The notes under the pieces were generated by a model. That model saw only the letters and a list, made by a program, of their open reading frames with translations, was not told the origin of the DNA and did no database searches. Below, piece by piece: positions 54,787-63,521 of a DNA stretch of 64,000 nucleotides (position 1 is the stretch's first letter; every line of letters begins with the position of its first letter). Source of the DNA: Pedobacter mendelii (GTDB lineage: Bacteria; Bacteroidota; Bacteroidia; Sphingobacteriales; Sphingobacteriaceae); NCBI RefSeq assembly GCF_014635725.1, contig NZ_BMDJ01000005.1:305232-369231 (forward strand), in the 5' to 3' direction. The translations under genes and the position numbers were made by a program.

Positions 54787-56415
54787 ATGAAATTCAAAAG
54801 AGACCGCTTATTTAAATACCTGTACACGGCTTTGTGCCCGGTCATCCTGATTTCTGTAATGCTGAGCTGCAGAGCGCAAACAAAAACAGAGCAGTCCAGT
54901 ACAGATTCGCTTTCCGTGGCGGGAAAATTCAGCGATCAAAAACTTGTCATTTTTGATAGCTTGAATGTGAAGACTTTTTTTTCACGCTACCCAAAACTTG
55001 CAACTTACCAGCCTGCACTTGTGGATTTCTACCGAAAAAGAAGATTCTCTTATGCATGGTATGATAAAGGCAGATTAAATTTTCAGGCGCATAACCTTAG
55101 TAGCCGTGTGCTAAACATAAATGAGGAGGGCATCTATCAAAAATCTCCTTATCTAAAGGTACTGGACTCCCTTGTGAACAGCTCAATAGAAGGCACTAAA
55201 AAACTCAAGCCAAACCCCACCACCGAGCTGATGCTTACTGCGCAATATTTTCTGTTTTCCAAAATAGCCTGGCAGGGACAGGACGACTCGTTGAGCACCA
55301 CCGCGGGCTGGTTCATCCCACGAAAAAAAATAGTTTATGCGCAGCTACTGGATAGTTTACTTAGTGAACAGGATACCATAGGATTGTTCACTGAACCTGT
55401 TTACAGACAGTATGAACTGCTAAAATCATTTCTTAAAAAATACAGAGACCTATCTACTCAAGCCTGGCCGGTACTTCTTGACAGCCTAAGACCTTTAAAA
55501 CCGGGTGATTCTGCGCAAGTAATTGCCCAGATCAGGCAGCGGCTTTTAAAGCTTGGCGATCATAATGGCGATACACTGAGTACCAGATATGATCAGAGTC
55601 TTATCGAAAGTTTGGAACATTTTCAGCAAAGGCACGGTTTAAAAGAGGATGGCTTATTGGGTCCGGATACTTTTGCCCAGCTTAATATTCCTTTGGAGCA
55701 GCGCATTAAGCAGATTATAGTCAATATGGAACGCTGCAGATGGCTTCCTGTGCGTTCAGATGGTGATTATCTAGCGGTCAATATTCCTGAATATAAACTA
55801 CATGTGTACCGTGGCGACAGTTTGCTTTGGAGCTGCAATGTCGTGGTAGGGCAAAGCTGGAGCAGAACAACCGTTTTTTTTGGCGAGCTAAAACATATTG
55901 TGTTCAGTCCTTACTGGAACATTCCGGAAAGCATAGTCATAAAGGAGGTTCTTCCGGGCATGCGAAAGGATCACGATTACCTATCAAAACACGATATGGA
56001 AATAACCGCTTACCGAAATAAGATACCTGTTGTAAGGCAAAGACCTGGCAAAAGGAACTCCCTTGGCCTTGTAAAATTTATGTTTCCCAACAGCTACAAC
56101 ATTTACATGCATGATACACCTAGCAAATCCCTTTTTGGTGAAACTGAGCGGGCTTTCAGTCATGGCTGCATCAGGGTAATGGAGCCTGTGAAACTTGCAG
56201 AATTTTTACTGGCTAACCAAAAGAACTGGAATAAGGGAAGAATTTTGGACGCAATGCATTTAGGCAGAGAACGGTACGTAGCCTTATCACAGCAGGTCCC
56301 TGTTTATATTGCCTACTTGACAGCATTTTGTGACCGCAACAATGTCCTGAACTTCAGAAATGATATTTATAACCTGGACGAACCCATGGCGGCTTCTTTA
56401 ATAGCAAACCAGTAA
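54787..56415 (+). CDS. L,D-transpeptidase with peptidoglycan-binding domain, lipoprotein
   Basis: This protein of about 542 residues belongs to the YcbB/LdtD-like group. Starting at 54787 gives MKFKRDRLFKYLY and a lipoprotein-type signal ending VMLSC (LSC lipobox); the frame is open 46 codons upstream without a signal. A peptidoglycan-binding domain (IRQRLLKLGDHNGDT to GLLGPDTFAQLNIP, residues about 240-295) precedes the YkuD domain, whose active site HDTPSKSLFGETERAFSHGC keeps the His and Cys, followed by IRV. It should make 3-3 peptidoglycan crosslinks in the periplasm. It is a paralogue of the protein at 33995-35509. Confidence 0.88.
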   Translation: MKFKRDRLFKYLYTALCPVILISVMLSCRAQTKTEQSSTDSLSVAGKFSDQKLVIFDSLNVKTFFSRYPKLATYQPALVDFYRKRRFSYAWYDKGRLNFQAHNLSSRVLNINEEGIYQKSPYLKVLDSLVNSSIEGTKKLKPNPTTELMLTAQYFLFSKIAWQGQDDSLSTTAGWFIPRKKIVYAQLLDSLLSEQDTIGLFTEPVYRQYELLKSFLKKYRDLSTQAWPVLLDSLRPLKPGDSAQVIAQIRQRLLKLGDHNGDTLSTRYDQSLIESLEHFQQRHGLKEDGLLGPDTFAQLNIPLEQRIKQIIVNMERCRWLPVRSDGDYLAVNIPEYKLHVYRGDSLLWSCNVVVGQSWSRTTVFFGELKHIVFSPYWNIPESIVIKEVLPGMRKDHDYLSKHDMEITAYRNKIPVVRQRPGKRNSLGLVKFMFPNSYNIYMHDTPSKSLFGETERAFSHGCIRVMEPVKLAEFLLANQKNWNKGRILDAMHLGRERYVALSQQVPVYIAYLTAFCDRNNVLNFRNDIYNLDEPMAASLIANQ

Positions 56416-56613
56416 TCTCGAAACACCGCCTGCGTAATAAAACAATACATAAGTGTGAATCATATAATATATCAAAAGAATTGGATAACGTTTTAGCCTG
56501 CCAAAAATGGAATTTTGCAGCAGGATCTTTTGTAAATAGGCAATAAAGCATCCATCTAATAATTCTTGGAAAAGAGGGCTTAATATCTTCGTTCCCATTT
56601 AACAAAGTCAAAT

Positions 56614-57384
56614 ATGTCAATAATTTCAGAGGCAAAAGATTTTTTGGACCAAACCGGGCAGATCTCCAGGTTTGCGGGGCGTTTTTTCTCGCATGGGCTT
56701 AAACCTAAGTTTGAGGTTAAAGAACTTCTGGTACAATGCTATTTAATTGGCTATAAGTCATTTCCACTGGTCGGACTGACAGGTTTTATTATGGGACTGG
56801 TACTGACCATGCAGCTCCGGCCATCACTCGTGAGCTACGGAGTACAGTCTGAACTTCCTGTTATGGTGGGCATTGCCATTGTAAGGGAAATAGGTCCGGT
56901 GATCACTGCATTGATCTTTGCTGGGAAAATCGGCAGCAGTATCGGCGCAGAACTGGGCTCGATGAAAGTAACAGAGCAGATCGATTCGATGGATGTAAGC
57001 GGGACAAATCCCTTTAAATACCTGGTAGCCACAAGGGTAATCGCGACCAGCCTGATGCTTCCTATATTGACTATTCTTGGAGATGCAATTTCGCTCTTCG
57101 GTGCATACATTGGCGTGAACATTAAATCGGTAACCAATATCAGGTTCTTTTTTGTTCAGGTGTTTGAAAGCTTAAGCTATAGCGATGTACTTCCGGCTGT
57201 AATCAAAACCATTTTCTTCGGTTTTGCGGTAGGCCTGGTTGGATGCTATAAAGGCTTTAACTCTACAAAGGGTACTCAAGGCGTAGGACGTTCCGCCAAT
57301 TCTGCGGTCGTACTTTCTTCTGTACTAATATTCATTCTGGATCTGCTTACCGTTCAACTGACCAATCTGCTGGGTTTAAATTGA
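56614..57384 (+). CDS. mlaE: MlaE/YrbE-family lipid ABC permease
   Basis: This 256-residue permease has about five hydrophobic segments. MlaE signatures are LVGLTGFIMGLVLTMQLRPSL (residues about 53-73), VREIGPVITALIFAGKIGSSIGAELGSMKVTEQIDSM (about residues 90-126) and GFNSTKGTQGVGRSANSAVV (about residues 213-232). With the ATPase and MCE protein that follow, it forms a phospholipid transport system across the envelope. The stop overlaps the next start (TGATG). Confidence 0.9.
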   Translation: MSIISEAKDFLDQTGQISRFAGRFFSHGLKPKFEVKELLVQCYLIGYKSFPLVGLTGFIMGLVLTMQLRPSLVSYGVQSELPVMVGIAIVREIGPVITALIFAGKIGSSIGAELGSMKVTEQIDSMDVSGTNPFKYLVATRVIATSLMLPILTILGDAISLFGAYIGVNIKSVTNIRFFFVQVFESLSYSDVLPAVIKTIFFGFAVGLVGCYKGFNSTKGTQGVGRSANSAVVLSSVLIFILDLLTVQLTNLLGLN

Positions 57385-58169
57385 TGGATATGGATAAAGA
57401 AACAACAGCAGTTCAACCAACACAATACCATCAGCCAATAAGCGAGCCGGTCATCGTCATCGAAAACCTATACAAAAAATTCGGAGAGAACGTAGTCCTG
57501 GAAGATTTTTCCCTTAGCGTAAAAAGAGAAGAAAACGTAGTGGTACTCGGAAAATCCGGAGCAGGAAAATCAGTATTGATTAAATGCATTATCGGACTTT
57601 TAAAACCCGACAAAGGTAAGATTCTGGTTTTTGGAGAAGATATTACAATGATGGATGAGGACGAACTCGCAACGGCACGGACGAAGATCGGCTTTCTATT
57701 TCAAGCCAATGCAATTTATGATTCAATGACGGTTAGGGAGAATTTAGAATTTCCACTTCGCCGGCACTGGAACAACCTTGGAGAAGCTGAAGTTGGCAAA
57801 ATGGTAAAGGAGGCCCTTGAAAATGTTGGACTGACCCATACTTCGGATATGATGCCAGCCGAACTTTCAGGAGGCATGCTCAAAAGGATTGCCCTGGCCA
57901 GAACACTGATCCTAAAACCAGAAATCATCCTTTATGATGAGCCGACAACGGGACTTGATCCAATTACAGCCAGAGAAATCGATTCACTGATCCTTACCCT
58001 TCAAAAAAAATACAAGACGTCCTCCATCATTATTTCACACGATATGAACTGTGTGAAAAATATCGCAGACCGCGTTGTTCTCCTTTTAGAAGGCAAATGT
58101 TACGCGGACGGCACATACAAAACGCTCGAAAGTTCGAGCGACCCTAAAATCAATCAATTTTTTCAGTAA
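57384..58169 (+). CDS. mlaF: MlaF-like ABC transporter ATPase
   Basis: This ATPase of about 261 residues has Walker A LGKSGAGKSVLI (residues about 54-65), Q loop FLFQANAIYDSMTVREN, signature LSGGMLKRIALARTL, Walker B IILYDEPTTGLDP and the switch His in IISHDMNCV. I prefer ATG 57384 over the TTG one codon earlier. It powers the MlaE permease; overlap with mlaE and a 5-bp gap to mlaD show an operon. Confidence 0.92.
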   Translation: MDMDKETTAVQPTQYHQPISEPVIVIENLYKKFGENVVLEDFSLSVKREENVVVLGKSGAGKSVLIKCIIGLLKPDKGKILVFGEDITMMDEDELATARTKIGFLFQANAIYDSMTVRENLEFPLRRHWNNLGEAEVGKMVKEALENVGLTHTSDMMPAELSGGMLKRIALARTLILKPEIILYDEPTTGLDPITAREIDSLILTLQKKYKTSSIIISHDMNCVKNIADRVVLLLEGKCYADGTYKTLESSSDPKINQFFQ

Positions 58170-58174
58170 ACATT

Positions 58175-59164
58175 ATGGCAAAGACAGAAGGAAAAAATAT
58201 CAAACTTGGAATTTTCGTCCTAGCGGGCTTAATGGTACTGGTATTCTCATTTTATATGATAGGCCGAAGCCGCAATTTATTTGGAAGGGACTTTGAAATT
58301 AAAGCACGCTTTAATAACCTTAATGGATTGATGGAAGGTAACAATGTTTTATTCTCAGGCATTCAGGCAGGAACGGTAAAAAGCATTGATATGGTTAATG
58401 ATACCACCATTGAGGTGACCATGCAGATCAATAGCGAGGTACGTCCCTACATCCACAAAAATGCACAGGCAGCGATAGGAACCGAAGGACTAATGGGCAA
58501 CAAAGTGATCAATATTGAACCCGTAAAATTGCCCGGCGAAAAAATTTCTGAAGGAGATATGCTGGATGCACAGAAGCTGGTAAGCACCGATGAGATGCTG
58601 AAAACCCTTTCAAAGACTAATAACGATGTGGCTGCGATAGCCAAGGCGCTAAAAGAAACCGTTCTTCGCTTAGATACCAGTGAAATTTTCAACCTGATGA
58701 ATGATCCCGCAATTGGCCTAAGCCTAAAATCCTCGCTTAACGAAATCAATATGGCCACAAAAAATGCCAACCAGATGAGTTATGGATTAAATACACTCGT
58801 CGGCAATATTCGCAGGGGAAAAGGTACCGCCGGGCTCCTATTGACCGACACTCTGCTTGCAGCTGATCTCAAATATGCAGTCGCCGATTTCAAAGCTACA
58901 GCAGGAAATACCAAAAAGGTTACAGGACAGCTTGGTGATATGGTGAAAGGAATTGATTATGAAATAAATTATGGTAAAGGGCCATTGCATGCCCTACTAA
59001 GAGATTCATCTTTTACGATAAAACTTGGTAATAGCTTAGATAACATGCAGAAAGGAACTGATGGATTCGCTGATCTGATGGATGCTACCAAGCATAGTTT
59101 TCTCTTCCGCGGATATTTCAGAAAACAGGAGCAGAAGCAGCAAAAAACCAAAACTAAAGAATAG
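58175..59164 (+). CDS. mlaD: MlaD/MCE family lipid-binding protein
   Basis: This 329-residue protein has one N-terminal membrane helix (residues about 10-30) and an MCE domain (FEIKARFNNLNGLMEGNNVLFSGIQAGTVKSIDM, about residues 40-73, and AQAAIGTEGLMGNKVINIEP, about residues 97-116). It is followed by a long helical periplasmic region (LNEINMATKNANQMSYGLNTLVGNIRRGKGTAG). It binds phospholipid and docks to MlaEF. It is last in the operon and ends 320 bp before the ALDH terminator. Confidence 0.9.
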   Translation: MAKTEGKNIKLGIFVLAGLMVLVFSFYMIGRSRNLFGRDFEIKARFNNLNGLMEGNNVLFSGIQAGTVKSIDMVNDTTIEVTMQINSEVRPYIHKNAQAAIGTEGLMGNKVINIEPVKLPGEKISEGDMLDAQKLVSTDEMLKTLSKTNNDVAAIAKALKETVLRLDTSEIFNLMNDPAIGLSLKSSLNEINMATKNANQMSYGLNTLVGNIRRGKGTAGLLLTDTLLAADLKYAVADFKATAGNTKKVTGQLGDMVKGIDYEINYGKGPLHALLRDSSFTIKLGNSLDNMQKGTDGFADLMDATKHSFLFRGYFRKQEQKQQKTKTKE

Positions 59165-59415
59165 TGAAAAATGGAATTAATAAGGCCATAATCGATACAT
59201 AGACTACAAAAAACATGTCTACATCTGCAGAGCATGCATCTGGTTTCTGTTTATCATAGCAATCTGCCCAATAATTGGCTCACCTGGTTATCAATAAATG
59301 ATTTCCTTAAGGCAAGCGTAAAATCAAAGATCGAATACAAGCAGTTTTTCATATTATTAGATTATTTCCTTTTAAAGGTCGATTTCTCGATCAGCTTCTA
59401 AATTTTTAAATAAAA
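59165..59415. other. Intergenic region between convergent mlaD and the aldehyde dehydrogenase remnant
   Basis: No gene is supported here. The stretch is AT-rich, with short frames only. It ends in the terminator described next. A small inverted repeat GGTCGATTTCTCGATC lies near 59378-59393. Confidence 0.4.
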
Positions 59416-59466
59416 AATGCCTTTCCCTACCCTGTTTTAAAATATTTCAGGATCGGGAAAGACATT
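59416..59466 (-). terminator. Terminator of the BON-aldehyde dehydrogenase unit
   Basis: AATGCCTTTCCC...CCCTG pairs with CAGG...GGGAAAGACATT across a 13-nt loop, with small internal loops. Reading on the minus strand it is followed by TTTTTTATTT. It begins 18 bp beyond the dehydrogenase stop. Confidence 0.75.
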
Positions 59467-59483
59467 GCTATTTACAGGTGATA

Positions 59484-60866
59484 TTAAAATGGATCGCTTA
59501 GCGCACTAACCCTAATCAGTTTTTTGTTTACAAATTCCTGTACACCCAGACTGGAAAGCTCCCTTCCGTATCCGGAACCCTTGGTACCACCAAAAGGAAG
59601 GTCAGCCTGTGTCCAGGTGGGATGGTTGATAAAAACCATACCGGTATCTATCTGTTCGGCCAGGCGTTTGCCTTTTTCAATATCGCTGGTAAAGATGCTT
59701 CCAACTAGTCCAAATGGCGAATCATTGGCCAGATCAATTGCCGCCTGTTCATCTTTTACCCTGTAAAAAGCTGCAACAGGCCCGAATAACTCTTCGTGGT
59801 ACGCAGCCATTCCTGGCTTGATATCACCTAAAATAGTGGCTTCAATAAAAGCTCCCTGTCGATCGATCAATTTCCCTCCCAGCATAACCTTTGCCCCTGC
59901 ACTTACGCTCAGTTGAACCTGTTCGATTAGATTGATTACGGCACCTTCAGAGCTTAATGGCCCGAGCTGGGTTTCATTATCCATTGGGTCTCCTACTTTT
60001 AGTCCGCTCAGTTTGGCTTTGAATTTAGCCAGAAATTCATCCGCAACTTCCTCCACCACAATGATCCTTTTTGCCGCAACGCAGTATTGGCCGGTATTGT
60101 TCATTCTTCCGATCACTGCCCAGTCTACCGACTGATCGATGTCTGCATCAGCAAGAACGATGAAAGCATCGCTGCCACCAAGTTCAAGAACAGATTTCTT
60201 AAGTGCTTTTCCGGCTGCGGCAGCAATGCTTGTGCCTGCTGCTTCACTTCCGGTAAGAGAGACACCTTTTATACGATCATCAGCCACAACCTCATCGATG
60301 CGGCTTCCACTTAGAAAAAGATTGGTGTAAACACCTTCTGGCACCCCAGCTTCCTCAAAAAGCCAATGGATAGCCAGCGCACATTGAGGAACATTACTGG
60401 CATGTTTCACCAGCACTACATTTCCCGCCATGATATTGGGTGCTGCAAAACGGGCAACCTGATAAAACGGGAAATTCCAAGGCTCTACTCCAAGCAACAC
60501 GCCTATTGGTGCACTCTTGATGTATGCTTCCCCATATTCCGGTTCAAGACGCTGGTCTTCCAAAAAAGTTTCAGCATTGTCCGCATAGTAATCTACAATA
60601 TTTGCACTTAGGGCAATTTCTCCATAACTCTGTGCAATCAGTTTTCCCATTTCAAGGGTAATGAGTTTGGCAAGGATATCTTTTTGCCTACGCATGAGGT
60701 CTGCAACTTTGTGCAGCAGCGTTGCACGTTCCGAAAATGGAGTCTTCCTCCAATGCTGAAATGCTTAATCTGCAATGGAAATTGCGATTTCTACCGCATC
60801 GGGAGTCATTTCCTCGTAGCTTTTAATAACCTGATTATTAAAAGGATTGATGGTTTGTATGGCCAT
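59484..60866 (-). pseudogene. Succinate-semialdehyde-type aldehyde dehydrogenase interrupted by an in-frame TAA
   Basis: The natural start is ATG 60866 (MAIQTINPFNNQVIKSYEEM), 35 bp after the BON gene. Codon 34 (60765-60767) is TAA, in the context SIAD-stop-AFQHWRKTPFSERATLL, where homologues usually carry Lys, so a single AAA-to-TAA change explains it. After the stop the frame is intact to 59484 and keeps VEPWNFPFYQ, SLTGSEAAG, the catalytic Glu of LELGGSDAF, the Cys of NTGQYCVAAKR and EELFGPVAAFY. Re-initiation at Met 60695 could give a 403-residue protein missing the N-terminal 57 codons. It may be a pseudogene, sequencing error or re-initiated gene. Confidence 0.8.
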
Positions 60867-60901
60867 GATTAAAAATTAAGTCATTTGTTATCTATTTTAA
60901 G

Positions 60902-61588
60902 CTAAATGTTATCAACTTTTATTGAATCAGCATATTCTATAGTTAGTTTATTATGCACGTTACATACACCGGGTGCATTCCAGGCAATCCGTTCCGCAGT
61001 GTTGCGCTGGTAAAGGGAATGTACCTTACCAATCAAAGTAACTTGGTTTCCAAGAACGGAAACCTCAATTTCCTCGTCATCAATGGCCCAGTTTCTAAGC
61101 AGTGCATTCTCGATAGCCGCTTTTTCGACATCATCATCCCTTTCAGATCGGATGCATATGTTATTGGAAATCATCCTAACTCCTGAAAGGCGATGTATTG
61201 CTCTTTCTGCCTCTTCTTTCTGGGCACTCCATTTGACTTCTCCCGCAAGGGTAACCCAGCCATCCTCAACGAGTACGCTTATACTGTCCATGATTATATC
61301 GGGGCTGAACTTTAAAGTTTTAAATATCTCTGATGCCAGGGCTTCATCAGTTTTTGTATCATCTGGCCCGAACTTAACCTTGATATTTTCTACTACTGCA
61401 TGCACACCGGAAACCTTACCAGCAACATGTTCTGCTGCTCTTTTCTTTACATAAGTATCAACCGTTCCGGATAAGGTAACTATACCTTCATTTGCAGTTA
61501 CCTTTATCTGTGCTGTATCAAGTAATGGTTCAACCCTTATAGCCTCCAGTACTTCATTTTTAAGTGTTTCATTATTTTTCATTTGCAA
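60902..61588 (-). CDS. Triple-BON-domain protein (paralogue 2)
   Basis: This 228-residue protein has three BON domains (residues about 5-70, 80-150 and 153-220) with the cores IVTLSGTVDT, WVTLAGEVKW and QVTLIGKVHS. It is closely similar throughout to the proteins at 39970 and 62765, for example ERIAWNAPGVCNVHNKLTI against ERIAWNAPGVWNVHNELLI. There is no signal peptide. It precedes the interrupted aldehyde dehydrogenase gene and has an FNR-like box 97 bp upstream of its ATG. Confidence 0.87.
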   Translation of the reverse strand: MQMKNNETLKNEVLEAIRVEPLLDTAQIKVTANEGIVTLSGTVDTYVKKRAAEHVAGKVSGVHAVVENIKVKFGPDDTKTDEALASEIFKTLKFSPDIIMDSISVLVEDGWVTLAGEVKWSAQKEEAERAIHRLSGVRMISNNICIRSERDDDVEKAAIENALLRNWAIDDEEIEVSVLGNQVTLIGKVHSLYQRNTAERIAWNAPGVCNVHNKLTIEYADSIKVDNI

Positions 61589-61653
61589 TGTTATATTTCG
61601 CCCGGTCCATCAGCATCTAGAGATTATCAGTACAGCTCTTGGAATTAGTTCAA

Positions 61654-61696
61654 TAAAGATCCCTCTATCTGCTCTCTTAACAAATGATTCAGGTCA
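61654..61696 (-). promoter_or_regulatory. BON gene promoter with FNR/FixK-like box
   Basis: On the minus strand TGACctgaATCA (plus 61685-61696) is followed by exactly 27 nt and TTTATTG (plus 61651-61657). The box lies in the 547-bp divergent region between this gene and the AraC-type regulator, which otherwise shows no gene. Confidence 0.65.
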
Positions 61697-62030
61697 TGAA
61701 GATATAAGACGTTCATCAAAGGAGAAAAAGCTGATTATTTAATAACCTTAAAAAATCAGGTCGTAGATATTTGTACATTTTAGATCATTAAGTTATCTTA
61801 AACGATTTGCTCGGTTTTTTTAAGGATGCCTTCAATCAATTCTTGACTGGCAAAAGCAATGATCAAAGATTGCCGGTTTGATAATTTTGTATGTTGAATC
61901 TTTAGAGAAAACCATTGCATGATTCACACTTGGTTTAATCTTTACGTTTAGAAAAAAACATTAATGATAGTCCTTAAATCAAGCAATATATTAGGTTGGA
62001 CAAGCTAATGATGAACATCTATAATTCGCA

Positions 62031-62073
62031 TGACGGGCATCATTCTCAAAACAGCGCTCAATACTGACTTTTG
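62031..62073 (+). promoter_or_regulatory. AraC-BON promoter with FNR/FixK-like box
   Basis: TGACgggcATCA (62031-62042) is followed by exactly 27 nt and TTTG within GACTTTTG (62066-62073), one mismatch from TAnnTTTG. The AraC ATG is at 62136. Confidence 0.7.
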
Positions 62074-62135
62074 TTTAATGGGCAGCATGCCTACAAAGTG
62101 CTTTTTAGTTTTCAATCAACATAAGCGATTCAACT

Positions 62136-62696
62136 ATGAAATTACATATCAGAAATATGGTTAGCAACCCGTGTAAGATGCTCGTAAAAAACGAACTTGA
62201 TGCCATAGGTTTAAGGTATAAAAGTATAGTGCTGGGAGAGGTAGAAATGTTGAGCATTCCCACTAAGGATGAGTATAGATTACTTAAAACCGCTCTTATC
62301 AGGTTTGGATTGGAGCTTATGGTAGACAAAAAAGAGATGCTGATTGAACGCATCAAGAATACCATCATAGATATGGTGCATTATACAGAAGAGTTACCTA
62401 AAGTAAAGAACTCGAATTATATCAGCGAAAAGATTGAACATGATTATACCTATCTGGCCAATGTATTTTCGCAGGAAACTGGGATGACCATTGAACACTA
62501 CATCATTAACCATAAAATAGAGCGTGCAAAAGAACTGATCCTTTACGATGAATTAAACCTTACAGAAATTTCATACCTATTGAATTATAGCAGTGTAGCA
62601 CACCTCTCCAGACAGTTTAAACAGGTAACCGGATTGACAGCTTCATTTTTTAGACATGCGGCATTTCATAGTCGGATTGCTCTTGAAAATGTATAA
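62136..62696 (+). CDS. AraC-family regulator with short HMA-like N-terminal domain
   Basis: The protein has 186 residues. The C-terminal half (about 85-180) is an AraC/XylS double HTH, with YTYLANVFSQETGMTIEHYIINHKIERAKELI and LTEISYLLNYSSVAHLSRQFKQVTGLTASFFR. The N-terminal part, MKLHIRNMVSNPCKMLVKNELDAIGL, resembles the ferredoxin-like fold of HMA domains, as in Bacteroidetes AraC proteins that start KNMVCxRC; here the first Cys is replaced (MVSNPC), leaving one. What it senses is unknown. It lies 69 bp upstream of a triple-BON gene and is itself preceded by an FNR-like box. Confidence 0.8.
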   Translation: MKLHIRNMVSNPCKMLVKNELDAIGLRYKSIVLGEVEMLSIPTKDEYRLLKTALIRFGLELMVDKKEMLIERIKNTIIDMVHYTEELPKVKNSNYISEKIEHDYTYLANVFSQETGMTIEHYIINHKIERAKELILYDELNLTEISYLLNYSSVAHLSRQFKQVTGLTASFFRHAAFHSRIALENV

Positions 62697-62764
62697 ATAA
62701 ATATCAAAAAATATTTATCCTCATCAGGATTTTAAACTGGTAATGGATACAAAACAGAGAAAAG

Positions 62765-63418
62765 ATGAAAAAAAACGATGAATTACAAAAAGATGTGCAG
62801 GATGCCATCAGATGGGAACCGCTATTGCATGCCGCAGAGATCGGCGTAACGGTTAAGGACGGTATTGTTACTTTAAGCGGAACGGTTGACAGCTATCGTA
62901 AAAAGCTTGAAGCTGAAGAGGCTGCCAGAAATGTATCCGGTGTAAAAGGTATAGCAGAGGAAATCACAGTCCATCTAGGCCCAGCCTCTAGTAGTAATGA
63001 TACCGATATTGCCGCTGATGTAGTCAATACTTTCAAGGGTAATTCTGAAGTTCCCGATGATCACCTAAGTGTTGAAGTAGAACAGGGCTGGGTTACCTTA
63101 AGCGGAAAGGTAAAGTGGAATTATCAGCGAGAGGCGGCTGAAAAAGCGGCCACTAACCTTGCTGGTGTAAAAGGCATTTCAAATTACATTGAAATCAGGT
63201 CTAACCACGGAGACGATATTGAAAAGGCCGCTATCGAAAAAGCAATAAAAAGGAATTCTTCACTTAAAGACTGTAAGATCAAAGTTCAGGTTTCGGGCAA
63301 TCATGTGAATCTGCATGGCCACGTAAGTACCTTCTATCAGAAAGACGAGGCGGGAAGAATGGCCTGGAACGCTAGTGGGGTCACTATGGTTGGGAATGAA
63401 CTGCTGGTTGAACACTAG
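62765..63418 (+). CDS. Triple-BON-domain protein (paralogue 3)
   Basis: This 217-residue protein has three BON domains (cores IVTLSGTVDS, WVTLSGKVKW and HVNLHGHVST). It shares the opening MKKNDELQKDVQDAIRWEPLLHAAEIGV with the other two paralogues, and like them it has no signal peptide. It is probably co-transcribed with the AraC-type regulator 69 bp upstream, and a good terminator follows. Confidence 0.88.
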   Translation: MKKNDELQKDVQDAIRWEPLLHAAEIGVTVKDGIVTLSGTVDSYRKKLEAEEAARNVSGVKGIAEEITVHLGPASSSNDTDIAADVVNTFKGNSEVPDDHLSVEVEQGWVTLSGKVKWNYQREAAEKAATNLAGVKGISNYIEIRSNHGDDIEKAAIEKAIKRNSSLKDCKIKVQVSGNHVNLHGHVSTFYQKDEAGRMAWNASGVTMVGNELLVEH

Positions 63419-63442
63419 ATTAAAAATAATCGATATATAATG

Positions 63443-63474
63443 AGGCATTGGAAGCAGACTGCTATCCAATGCCT
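63443..63474 (+). terminator. Terminator of the AraC-BON unit
   Basis: A perfect 10-bp stem AGGCATTGGA / TCCAATGCCT with a 12-nt loop is followed by TGTCATTTTT. It lies 24 bp after the BON stop codon. Confidence 0.8.
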
Positions 63475-63521
63475 TGTCATTTTTACAGAATATTTTACAC
63501 AAATCATTAATCAATTAACTG

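Noticed and set aside
56416..56613. Possible box upstream of mlaE (ATCA near 56458)
   Set aside because: The partner half-site is absent and the T-rich element is off by one or two bases, so I do not include mlaEFD in the regulon.
60765..60767. Recoding of the internal stop in the aldehyde dehydrogenase gene
   Set aside because: The stop is TAA, not TGA or TAG, so selenocysteine or pyrrolysine insertion is not a reasonable explanation.
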